From Candidatus Brocadiaceae bacterium (GTDB taxonomy: Bacteria > Planctomycetota > Brocadiia > SM23-32), in assembly GCA_030615435.1 (NCBI GenBank), contig JAUWZH010000047.1, positions 1 to 12,364 on the forward strand: a stretch of DNA of 12,364 bases. The letters run 5' to 3'. Below, piece by piece: positions 6,574-12,364 of the stretch. The translations under genes were made by a program, and so were the position numbers. Under the pieces are notes generated by a model. It saw only the letters and a program-made list of their open reading frames with translations, searched no databases and was not told the DNA's origin. Position 1 is the first letter of the stretch, and the number at the start of each line of letters is the position of its first letter.

Positions 6574-7293
6574 TCAGAGCGTCAGCCGTCCTTCCAATGC
6601 GCTGAGCTGAACACGCTGCACCTCGGAGGCCCCCTTCTGGGCAAGCTCGAGCAGCCTCTGCAAATCGTCCCTGTCGAAAGGCTCCGACTCTGCGGTGCCC
6701 TGAAGCTCGACGAACCGCCCTGAGTGGGTCATCACCGCGTTCATGTCCACGGAGGCTGCCCGATCCTCGGCGGATGTGAGGTCGAGCATGGGGAGCCCTT
6801 CCACCACGCCGACGCTCACCGCCGCGATGCCGTGTTCGATGGGCATGTTCGGAATCTTCTCCTCCTCACGCAGCTTCCAGAGGGCATCCACCAGTGCGAT
6901 GAAGCCCCCCGTGATCGAGGCCGCTCGCGTGCCCCCATCCGCCTGAATCACAGTGCAGTCTATCCAGATGGTCCGTGTGCCGAGCTGGGCCAGGTCAACG
7001 GCCATGCGGAGGCTGCGCCCGATCAGGCGCTGGATTTCCCGCGCCCGTCCGTCCGGCCCCTTCCAAAGGCTCTTGCGGTCTGGATTGGCGCCGGGCAGCA
7101 TGGCATACTCGGCCGTTATCCAGCCGGTCTTCTGCGCGAGGCAATGTGGGGGTACCCTCCCCTCGACCATCGCCGTGCAGATAACGCGCGTGTCGCCAGC
7201 CTGAACCAGAACCGACCCGGGCGCGTAGCGCGTGTAATCGCGCTCGACACTCAGGGGCCGCATCTCATCGCTCAACCTGCCGTCGCTTCTCAT
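6574..7293 (-). CDS. rph: Ribonuclease PH
   Basis: 239 residues from the chosen ATG, the usual size. RNase PH removes nucleotides from tRNA-precursor and other RNA 3' ends using phosphate, as a hexameric ring. Visible motifs: N-terminal MRSDGR, GWITAEYAMLPG (57-68), the phosphate-binding and hexamer region GRAREIQRLIGRSLR (82-96), QADGGTRAASITG (117-129), AEDRAASVDMNAVMT with catalytic aspartates D177 and D183, and ELQGTAESEPFDRDDL (196-211). One variation is DLTS where many members have DLDY or DLCY, just before the catalytic aspartates. The ATG at 7293 starts the canonical MRSDGR and has GGGAGG 4 nt upstream; an ATG at 7305 would add only four residues. It follows the nitroreductase gene at short range and is probably in one operon with it. 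Confidence 0.96.
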   Translation of the reverse strand: MRSDGRLSDEMRPLSVERDYTRYAPGSVLVQAGDTRVICTAMVEGRVPPHCLAQKTGWITAEYAMLPGANPDRKSLWKGPDGRAREIQRLIGRSLRMAVDLAQLGTRTIWIDCTVIQADGGTRAASITGGFIALVDALWKLREEEKIPNMPIEHGIAAVSVGVVEGLPMLDLTSAEDRAASVDMNAVMTHSGRFVELQGTAESEPFDRDDLQRLLELAQKGASEVQRVQLSALEGRLTL

Positions 7294-7332
7294 CTTGCCT
7301 CCCATCTCACCCGGAGCAACAAGGGCCGCATC

Positions 7333-7890
7333 TCACCGCCGGAAAGTGTTCTCGTGCAGTATCGCCTCGACCGGTCGCTTGGGGACTCTGACCACCCCGC
7401 CTTCCAGGGTGACGGACGTGTCGGCGGCGTTCTCGTAGGCCTCGAAACGCTCGTCGGGATATCCCAGCGATACGACAAAGACGATGGAGTAGTCGTCCGG
7501 TATCTGAAGGGCCTCGGCGAGCCGGGCCGTCTTGATGGACCCGATCCAGCACGTGCCGATCCCGCGGGCGTGCGCGGCCAACAACATGTAGGTCACAAGA
7601 CTCGCGCAGTCCGAGACGCGGGGCTTTCCCTCACTGATCACCACCACGTAGGCCACGGGCCTCTTGCCCTCCGGCGGCGCGCCCACCGCCGGGTGCCAGG
7701 CAACGTCCAAGAAGACCTCCCGGACGACCTCCGGCTCATGGACGAGGATGACCTCCCAGGGCTGCCTGTTCCCTCCGGAAGGGGCGTAGCGTGCGACCTC
7801 GACGATCTCTCGCAGCGTGGCCAGAGGGATCGGGTCCTGGCGATAGCGGCGAACTGAACGGCGGCTTTTCAGCAGTGCGTCGGCGTCCAT
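7333..7890 (-). CDS. Nitroreductase-family FMN oxidoreductase
   Basis: 185 residues, a compact member of the nitroreductase family; such enzymes are FMN-binding homodimers that use NAD(P)H to reduce nitro compounds, quinones or, in some branches, flavins and cobalamin precursors. FMN-contact motifs are RRSVRRY (10-16), APSGGNRQPW (36-45), GIGTCWIG (110-117) and LGYPDE (142-147). The C-terminus carries KRPVEAILHENTF, a common ending in one large environmental subgroup. No iron-sulfur or fused domain is present. ATG at 7890 has GGAGG 10 nt upstream. The gene lies 26 nt after rqcH and about 40 nt before rph, so it should be co-transcribed with both. Its natural substrate cannot be inferred. Confidence 0.92.
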   Translation of the reverse strand: MDADALLKSRRSVRRYRQDPIPLATLREIVEVARYAPSGGNRQPWEVILVHEPEVVREVFLDVAWHPAVGAPPEGKRPVAYVVVISEGKPRVSDCASLVTYMLLAAHARGIGTCWIGSIKTARLAEALQIPDDYSIVFVVSLGYPDERFEAYENAADTSVTLEGGVVRVPKRPVEAILHENTFRR

Positions 7891-7916
7891 CTTGCGGTTT
7901 CCTCCAGGGTCCTCGT

Positions 7917-9416
7917 TCAGGTTTCGGTCCGTACGGCCGAACGGCTCTCAAGCAATCGGCGCAGCCGGCCTCTCTCAAAGCGAACGGCGAGCCTCGAGAC
8001 CTGCGCGTAGCTGACCCGACCGGGGCCGGCGCCCTTGACCGGCCGCACGTATTTGCACTGCGTGTAAACGACCTCCGAGAAGTCCGTGCCGCGGAGCTTC
8101 GAGTAATGCACGGCCAGGTGTGCCGCATCCAGCAGTGTCTCCAGCGGCACGTCCGTGCCCCGCGGCTTGCGGATCACGACGTGCGGCCCTTCCCAGCCGA
8201 GCACGTGCATCCAGCAATCGCCGCCCCGCGCAATCGAGAAGGTCAGCTCGTGGTTCTCGCGCTGGTTGCGCGCCACCAGTATCTCCATTCCGTCCGCCGA
8301 GATGAACCGGCGTGGGCCGCCCGCTGCCTTCCCGGCGGCGCGGCGTTCCTGCGCCAGGAGGAGCCCCACCGCCCGCGTGCGTTCTTCGAGCGGGCTCAGG
8401 GCCTCCGTGCTCGCAGCCGCCTGGATCTCTCGCGCAAGTGCCCTCATGCGCTCGGACTCGCTGCGCGTCTGCTCAAGCCGATCCTCGACGTGCTTTCGAC
8501 TTGCCTTGAGCTTCTTGTAGCGGCGGAAGTACTCCTCGATGTTCTGCTCCGGGCTCAGGGCCGGATCGAGCTCGATGGTCCTCTCCGGCACGTCGGCCTC
8601 GAAGACGTCCTCAACGACGGCGCACCCTTGTCCCTTCCTGAGGCCCGGGCGCGCAATCCTGAGCAACTCGCCGGCGCGGCGGAGCTCCTCCGCCCCCTCG
8701 GCGCGCTTCAGGTCTTCTCTGAGGTTCCCCTGCCGCGACTTCAGCGCCTTCAGGTGCCTGCTTACCAGTGACGAAAGTGCGGCCCGACGTTCCTCGAACT
8801 CAGCCCGCGCTTCCATCTCGACGTAGGCGTTCTGGATCGCCCGGCTGAGGGCGAGTTCGTCGTGGGGGTTGCGGAGGACCGCGCCGGCGAAGTGGTTCCG
8901 CAGGGCTTTCTCCGAGGCTGCCGGTGGAAGAGGCAATGGACGATAGGTCTCGCCGGGAAAGATCCTGCGCCGTTTCGAGTCCTCGGTGAACATCGCTCCC
9001 AGGATCCTGTCGGCACCGTCAACCAGGATCAGGTTGCTGCCGGGGCCCACGAGCTCGGCGATGAGGCGCACCGGGGAGGGGCGCAGCAGGGCGTCACGCT
9101 CAACGGATTCCAGCACCACCACGCGATCGTCCTCAACTTGCCGCAGCCTTCCGACCGGGCTGCCTGTTAGATGTTGGCGAACGACGCGGCACATGCCTCC
9201 CGCCGGTCTGCCTTCTTTGGGACGCCGCGTGAGCAGGTGAAGACGGCTGAAACGGGGATGAAGGACGAATTGCATCCAATAGCGGCTCTTGCCGCGCCGA
9301 ACCTTGAGGATGAGACGCCACTTGTCCGGCTGATCAATCCGGGCGATGGTGCCGCCCTCAAGACGCGGCGCCAAGTCTTTCACGACCATCTCGATTTCAG
9401 CCGTTGACAGGCTCAT
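7917..9416 (-). CDS. rqcH: RqcH / NFACT family ribosome quality-control protein
   Basis: 499 residues. RqcH binds obstructed 50S subunits and recruits tRNA-Ala to add alanine tails that mark stalled peptides for degradation. Layout: NFACT-N (1 to about 155), with the functional Asp-Arg pair D97-R98 at the same numbers as in Bacillus subtilis RqcH, and ELVGPGSNLILVD (121-133); a short linker; coiled coil (about 200-250); a middle segment; second coiled coil (about 295-335); and NFACT-R with FISADGMEILVARNQREN (371-388), DCWMHV (400-405) and HVVIRKP (412-418). Between NFACT-N and the first coiled coil only about 50 residues remain, so the helix-hairpin-helix region looks shortened, in line with the protein being about 60 residues shorter than typical members. 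The ATG at 9416 lacks a strong ribosome site; an upstream open frame stops 6 nt before it. Confidence 0.93.
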   Translation of the reverse strand: MSLSTAEIEMVVKDLAPRLEGGTIARIDQPDKWRLILKVRRGKSRYWMQFVLHPRFSRLHLLTRRPKEGRPAGGMCRVVRQHLTGSPVGRLRQVEDDRVVVLESVERDALLRPSPVRLIAELVGPGSNLILVDGADRILGAMFTEDSKRRRIFPGETYRPLPLPPAASEKALRNHFAGAVLRNPHDELALSRAIQNAYVEMEARAEFEERRAALSSLVSRHLKALKSRQGNLREDLKRAEGAEELRRAGELLRIARPGLRKGQGCAVVEDVFEADVPERTIELDPALSPEQNIEEYFRRYKKLKASRKHVEDRLEQTRSESERMRALAREIQAAASTEALSPLEERTRAVGLLLAQERRAAGKAAGGPRRFISADGMEILVARNQRENHELTFSIARGGDCWMHVLGWEGPHVVIRKPRGTDVPLETLLDAAHLAVHYSKLRGTDFSEVVYTQCKYVRPVKGAGPGRVSYAQVSRLAVRFERGRLRRLLESRSAVRTET

Positions 9417-9422
9417 GAGGGC

Positions 9423-9566
9423 TCAGCACCCAGGCAGGCTTTCCGTCAGGACGCATTCTGCACGGTTCACCGCCGCCGCGACACGCTCTCTCTCTTCCCG
9501 CAGCACTTCCCCCAGGACCCTGGGGGCGATTCCGTGGAAAAGGACGGCGGCCCCGCGCCAAACCAC
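9423..9566 (-). CDS. Possible small open frame upstream of and coupled to rqcH
   Basis: A 47-codon frame, GTG start at 9566 and TGA at 9423-9425, ending 6 nt before the rqcH ATG. Third codon positions are mostly G or C, like the neighbouring real genes. The peptide is amphipathic: VVWRGAAVLFHGIAP followed by a charged helix (REERERVAAAVN) and a C-terminal Cys. The frame stays open upstream as far as the aldolase end, so an earlier non-ATG start or a decayed longer gene is possible. Only a weak GGGG lies before the GTG. I do not recognise the sequence. Its support is the coding-like composition and its position before an rqcH start with a poor ribosome site. Confidence 0.2.
   Translation of the reverse strand: MVWRGAAVLFHGIAPRVLGEVLREERERVAAAVNRAECVLTESLPGC
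9509..9526. repeat. Perfect 8-bp inverted repeat in the aldolase-rqcH gap
   Basis: CCCCCAGG (9509-9516) and CCTGGGGG (9519-9526) with a 2-nt centre, effectively a 7-bp stem with a 4-nt loop. Neither strand has a T-run after it, so it is not a normal intrinsic terminator. It lies inside the small open frame proposed upstream of rqcH and could be an mRNA hairpin that affects rqcH translation. Confidence 0.4.
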
Positions 9567-9678
9567 TTGCCCCGCAACGCTGCATGAGACACCCCACCGA
9601 GGGACAATCAGCCCCGCCTCCGCAGGTCTGCTGCCGGCTCCTGCGTTGCCTGGCAGGCGCCGGTGGATGGAAGCTGTG

Positions 9679-10686
9679 CTACTCCTCCTCCAGCATCTCG
9701 TCGTAAAAGGCGACCCAGTCCTGCCCGTTCGGGCCGGCCAGGAATTTCATCGCTGCGCGGGGGTGCTCGTTGAGCTGACCGGTGATGTTATACGGGATTT
9801 CAGGCCCCCAGTTCAGCTCGCTACGCAGAGGCGCGACATGTTTCTGGATGCACTCGATAATGGGCCGCAGCCGAAACTTGGGGTTCTTCAGGAAACCCAC
9901 CAGCAGTTCCATCGGGCAGTTCCCCGCCCCGCGTCCCATGCCGTACATGGTTCCGTCCACGCGGTTCGCGCCCAGGATGATGGCCTCGATGGTATTGGCA
10001 TAGGCGAGCTGCTGGTTGTTATGGCCGTGGAAGCCGACCTCCTTGCCGGTCCGTTCCGCGTGGGCCATGAACTTCTTGGTGAGCGAGCGGACTTGCTCGG
10101 AGTACAGCGAGCCGAAACTGTCCACGATGTAGACCGCGCTCACAGGGGTGTCGAAGATCACATCGAGGGCGAGGTCCAACTCTTCGTCGCGGATGGCGGA
10201 GACCGCCATGAGCTGGAGCAACACCTCGTAGCCCTTTTCATGAGCGTCCAGAACCATGTCTACGGCAACGGGTATCTGATGGACGTAGGTGGCCACGCGG
10301 ACCGCGTCCAGGACGCTCTCGGAGCACGGGATTATGTCTTCTTTGTAATCGCAGCGCTCCGCGTCCGCCATCACCGACAGCTTCATGCCGGTGGGGTTCT
10401 CGCCCACGATGCGGCGGATGTCATCCTCGTCACAATGCTTCCAGGGACCGTATTCGCCGGGGGGGTACTGCTTCTTCGCGCCCTTGTAGCCGATCTCCAT
10501 GTAGTCTATGCCGGCCACGACGTCCGCCTCGTAGACGGCCCGGACGAAATCGTCGTCGAACTTGTGATTGTTCATCAGGCCGCCGTCACGCACGGTCGGG
10601 TCCAGGACCTTGATCTGAGGCCGATAGGTGACCCAATCGCCCCTTTTCTCCGGAGTTCCTTCGTGTTCGTCCGGTCTCTTGCCCAT
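9679..10686 (-). CDS. HMGL-like / DRE-TIM aldolase domain protein
   Basis: 335 residues of a metal-dependent TIM-barrel aldolase or acyl-transferase in the HMG-CoA lyase / 4-hydroxy-2-oxovalerate aldolase superfamily. Signature sequences: VLDPTVRDGG (27-36, metal ligand D34), EIGYKG (64-69), VDSFGS (188-193), GFHGHNN (218-224, metal-binding H220 and H222) and DGTMYGMGRGAGNCPME (244-260). The TVRDGG motif and the absence of an acyl-CoA or regulatory C-terminal domain favour a pyruvate-releasing aldolase over a homocitrate or isopropylmalate synthase. Relatives with this pattern are usually annotated only as aldolase catalytic domain protein. ATG at 10686 has GGAG 6 nt upstream and a good promoter at 10733-10761. 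It is divergent from argC; no partner enzyme such as an acylating aldehyde dehydrogenase is nearby, so the substrate is unknown. Confidence 0.88.
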   Translation of the reverse strand: MGKRPDEHEGTPEKRGDWVTYRPQIKVLDPTVRDGGLMNNHKFDDDFVRAVYEADVVAGIDYMEIGYKGAKKQYPPGEYGPWKHCDEDDIRRIVGENPTGMKLSVMADAERCDYKEDIIPCSESVLDAVRVATYVHQIPVAVDMVLDAHEKGYEVLLQLMAVSAIRDEELDLALDVIFDTPVSAVYIVDSFGSLYSEQVRSLTKKFMAHAERTGKEVGFHGHNNQQLAYANTIEAIILGANRVDGTMYGMGRGAGNCPMELLVGFLKNPKFRLRPIIECIQKHVAPLRSELNWGPEIPYNITGQLNEHPRAAMKFLAGPNGQDWVAFYDEMLEEE

Positions 10687-10732
10687 TCTTCGCTCCGTTT
10701 TTTAGAGTCCAACACGCACCTGCAACCGCCTA

Positions 10733-10761
10733 AGCATACCCAATATGCCCTTCCTTTTCAA
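10733..10761 (-). promoter_or_regulatory. Sigma70-like promoter for the aldolase gene
   Basis: On the minus strand TTGAAA (10756-10761, five of six consensus) and TATGCT (10733-10738, four of six) are separated by exactly 17 nt. The predicted start point would be about 40 nt upstream of the aldolase ATG, leaving a short normal leader. Confidence 0.55.
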
Positions 10762-10827
10762 ACTCCGAGCAGTCTCCTCGCCGGGGTTCTCTCACGCGCG
10801 GAGGCAGTGACGCAGCCGCCTGGCGAA

Positions 10828-10855
10828 TTGCAAGACCGGGCAGGGTCCGTATAAT
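10828..10855 (+). promoter_or_regulatory. Sigma70-like promoter for argC
   Basis: A perfect TATAAT (10850-10855) is preceded, after a 16-nt spacer, by TTGCAA (10828-10833, four of six matches). The transcript would start near 10862, directly at the foot of the folded leader and about 66 nt before the argC ATG. No clear arginine-repressor box was recognised around it. Confidence 0.6.
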
Positions 10856-10864
10856 GTGAGACGC

Positions 10865-10900
10865 CGCCACTCGATGCGGCTCTGGGAAGCCGCTGTGGCG
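10865..10900 (+). promoter_or_regulatory. Two-tier stem-loop in the argC 5' leader
   Basis: The outer stem CGCCAC (10865-10870) pairs with GTGGCG (10895-10900). The inner stem GCGGCT (10876-10881) pairs with AGCCGC (10888-10893) around the loop CTGGGA. They are separated by an asymmetric bulge of five nucleotides on one side and one on the other. It would form at the extreme 5' end of the argC message and ends 12 nt before the AGGAG ribosome site (10913-10917). There is no U-tract, so it is not an attenuator of terminator type. Confidence 0.5.
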
Positions 10901-10927
10901 TTGCGCTAACCCAGGAGCAGTCAAGTA

Positions 10928-11941
10928 ATGAAGGTCACCATAGTAGGGGCCACTGCATACACCAGCCTGGAGCTGATCAAGCTCCTGCTGCGCCACCCCG
11001 AGGCGGAGATCGTCCATCTGGGAGGCCGACGCGAAGGCAATCCGCGCGTATCGGAGATATTCCCCTCCCTGTGCGGTCTGTGCGATATGCGCCTGGGCGG
11101 CCTGGAGCCCCAGGATGCCCCTGAGAGGCCGGACCTGGCCTTCTTCACACTTCCGCATCAGATCAGCCAGCACTACGTGCCGCATTACCTTGAGGTCGGC
11201 ATCCGGTGCGTGGACTTCAGCGCAGACTACCGCTTCAGGGACCCGGACGTCTATCGGAAGCATTACGGCGAGCACCACGACCCGGAGAACCTGCAACGGG
11301 CCGTCTACGGGATTCCGGAGCTGTTCCGGGAGCGTTTGCGGGGGGCGGAGCTGATAGCGAATCCCGGCTGCTACCCCACGGCGGTCATCCTGGCCCTGGC
11401 GCCCCTGGTAAAGGAGGGCCTGGTGGAGAGCGGCGGCCTCATCGTTGATGCCAAGAGTGGCGTGAGCGGCCGGGGCAACAAGCTCGATCCCGGCTCCATG
11501 TACTGCCGCTGCAACGAAAACGTCGAGGCTTACCAGGTGGGCACGCACAGGCACGAGCCGGAAATGGAACGGGCACTGCACCTGCTCGGCGCGCCGGAGC
11601 CGCACGTGCTGTTCGTGCCTCACCTCGTGCCGATGGACCGGGGCATACTGGCCACCATCTACGGGCGCCTTGCGCGCGAGGCGTCCGCCGAAGAGCTTCA
11701 GCAGACCTGCGAAGGGTTTTACGCGGAGGCGCCTTTTGTGCGAGTGCTGCCCGCCGGGGTCCAGCCGTGCACCAAAGACGTGATGCAGAGCAACTACTGC
11801 GACATCGCCGTGACGGCCGTCGGGCGCGACATGGTGGTTGTCACCTCGGCGGTGGACAACCTGTGTCGCGGGGCCTCTTCGCAGGCCGTGCAGAGCATGA
11901 ACGTGGCCTTCGGCCTGGACGAGGGGCTCGGCCTATTATAG
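10928..11941 (+). CDS. argC: N-acetyl-gamma-glutamyl-phosphate reductase
   Basis: 337 residues, typical of the type 1 enzyme. It reduces N-acetylglutamyl phosphate to the semialdehyde with NADPH, the third step of arginine biosynthesis, in the cytoplasm. Evidence: N-terminal nucleotide-binding GATAYTSLEL (7-16), FSADYRFRD (97-105), YGIPEL (127-132), the active-site NPGCYPT with C148, DAKSGVSGRG (174-183), HRHEPEM (207-213), FVPHLVPMDRGI and DNLCRGASSQAVQSMN near the C-terminus. In the nucleotide-binding motif the usual second and third glycines (GASGYTGAEL in many relatives) are Ala10 and Ser13; this is unusual, but all other conserved blocks are intact. ATG at 10928 has AGGAG 10 nt upstream. 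No other arg gene is visible; a downstream argJ or argB could lie beyond the window. Confidence 0.97.
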   Translation: MKVTIVGATAYTSLELIKLLLRHPEAEIVHLGGRREGNPRVSEIFPSLCGLCDMRLGGLEPQDAPERPDLAFFTLPHQISQHYVPHYLEVGIRCVDFSADYRFRDPDVYRKHYGEHHDPENLQRAVYGIPELFRERLRGAELIANPGCYPTAVILALAPLVKEGLVESGGLIVDAKSGVSGRGNKLDPGSMYCRCNENVEAYQVGTHRHEPEMERALHLLGAPEPHVLFVPHLVPMDRGILATIYGRLAREASAEELQQTCEGFYAEAPFVRVLPAGVQPCTKDVMQSNYCDIAVTAVGRDMVVVTSAVDNLCRGASSQAVQSMNVAFGLDEGLGLL

Positions 11942-12083
11942 GGCCGCAGCTCGGAGGTGGAGGACCTCTTCCTACTGTGAAAACCTTACGTACCGGCACG
12001 ACGGGGCGAGCTGAAAGAAACACCCTCAAGCACGGCGCAGAACCGAAGATCCCAAGCATCGGGAGGCTTCGAAGGCTTGCTTC

Positions 12084-12124
12084 ATCCGAGAGAAGGGTGG
12101 CCTTGTGGCCACCGAGCGAAGGAT
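12084..12124 (+). ncRNA. Candidate structured RNA element with purine-rich internal loop
   Basis: The 7-bp stem GGTGGCC/GGCCACC, capped by TTGT, is extended by a second helix ATCC (12084-12087) with GGAT (12121-12124). Between them lie GAGAGAAG (8 nt) and GAGCGAA (7 nt), nearly symmetric and almost all purine, which could form stacked G-A pairs. This is the best-organised fold in the tail. Expression and identity are unknown. Confidence 0.3.
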
Positions 12125-12276
12125 TGCGCGGGAATCTGACGTTGCCGGTTGTGGCCGGGAAAACCCCTCGTAATGCTGTTACAAACCTTTTTCCACAAAA
12201 AAGGACGCAATAAGCTACGCATGCGTCAAGTTGCTGCGGCCCCGCGTACGATGTAGCTCAGCGGGGCCTTGCAACC

Positions 12277-12301
12277 GGTCGGGCAAAGCCCGCCCTCTTT
12301 T
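12277..12301 (+). terminator. Probable rho-independent terminator
   Basis: CGGGC-AAA-GCCCG (12280-12292), lengthened by GG/CC across a one-base bulge (12277-12278 with 12293-12294), is followed by TCTTTT (12296-12301). It lies about 335 nt beyond argC and just after an 8-bp stem, GGCCCCGC/GCGGGGCC. It could end argC readthrough or a small RNA encoded in the tail. Confidence 0.45.
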
Positions 12302-12364
12302 CGCCTGCTTGCTTCTTGCGCAGTAGGCTGCGCGCGGACTCTGTAGTGCTGGAGGCTTCTTCTA

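Larger units (their letters stand above)
11942..12364 (+). other. Non-coding, hairpin-rich region downstream of argC
   Basis: 423 nt without a convincing protein gene. It contains a series of perfect short stems: GAGGT/ACCTC (11954-11968); GGTGGCC-TTGT-GGCCACC (12096-12113); CCTTTTT/AAAAAGG (12186-12204); GACGCA/TGCGTC (12204-12227), which includes the palindrome ACGCATGCGT; GGCCCCGC/GCGGGGCC (12238-12268); a terminator-like hairpin (12277-12301); and GCGCAG-TAGG-CTGCGC (12318-12333). It could be a structured small RNA, the long leader of a gene beyond the window, or the 3' region of the argC transcript. It does not match tRNA, tmRNA, RNase P RNA, SRP RNA or riboswitch cores that I know. Confidence 0.45.

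Noticed and set aside
6724..7857. Plus-strand open frame of 377 codons opposite rph and the nitroreductase
   Set aside because: It covers two convincing genes and their gap on the other strand and shows no protein family features.
9346..10854. Long plus-strand open frame of about 500 codons opposite the aldolase and the rqcH start
   Set aside because: It is antisense to two well-supported genes, its translation is rich in His, Arg and Val without any family motif, and it spans a clear promoter region. Long antisense frames are normal at this GC content.
12250..12292. tRNA-like sequence GATGTAGCTCAGCGGGG
   Set aside because: It resembles a tRNA D-arm start, but there is no matching GAGC, no anticodon arm and no T-loop; the bases are used in an 8-bp stem and a terminator-like hairpin instead.
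1..12364. CRISPR array, insertion sequence, phage or defence system
   Set aside because: I found no regularly spaced repeats, transposase, integrase or terminal inverted repeats; gene order and composition look like ordinary chromosomal sequence.

Overview
The window is one GC-rich bacterial segment with chromosomal character. It shows Shine-Dalgarno-led genes, sigma70-like promoters and housekeeping enzymes, and no transposase, integrase, CRISPR array, tRNA or rRNA that I could recognise. The mix of genes (a RhaI-type sugar isomerase, an ABC transporter paired with a DUF1854 protein, a stand-alone HMGL-like aldolase, an RqcH/NFACT protein) would suit a poorly studied lineage such as Planctomycetota, Armatimonadota or a related candidate phylum. 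This placement is an inference and cannot be fixed from sequence reading alone.

Layout. (1) Positions 1-3854, minus strand: an ABC exporter (1173-3854) is followed 19 nt later by a DUF1854 protein (620-1153), and then, behind its own possible promoter, by a PHP-domain phosphoesterase cut off by the window edge (1-501). (2) 3855-4497: a 643-nt divergent gap with a few dyads. (3) 4498-5742, plus strand: an L-rhamnose isomerase-like enzyme (RhaI type) with a GTG start. (4) 5812-9416, minus strand: a four-gene cluster transcribed as rqcH (NFACT), nitroreductase, rph (RNase PH), then a beta-phosphoglucomutase-like HAD enzyme. A possible small reading frame lies just upstream of rqcH. (5) 9679-10686, minus strand: an HMGL-like/DRE-TIM aldolase. 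(6) 10928-11941, plus strand: argC for arginine biosynthesis, divergent from the aldolase, with recognisable promoters on both sides and a folded leader before argC. (7) 11942-12364: a non-coding tail rich in perfect hairpins, including one resembling an intrinsic terminator.

The most unusual feature is in the ABC exporter. Between its first and second membrane helices it carries about 155 extra residues that read as three tandem E3-binding (peripheral subunit-binding) domains, a module normally found in the E2 subunits of 2-oxoacid dehydrogenases. Standard exporter topology would place them outside the cytoplasm. The same protein has a four-cysteine zinc ribbon just before its first helix, and its N-terminal domain resembles part of the DUF1854 partner. 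ABC transporter and DUF1854 protein therefore look like one two-component system of unknown substrate. The rqcH-rph neighbourhood reads as an RNA and ribosome quality-control group with two metabolic passengers.
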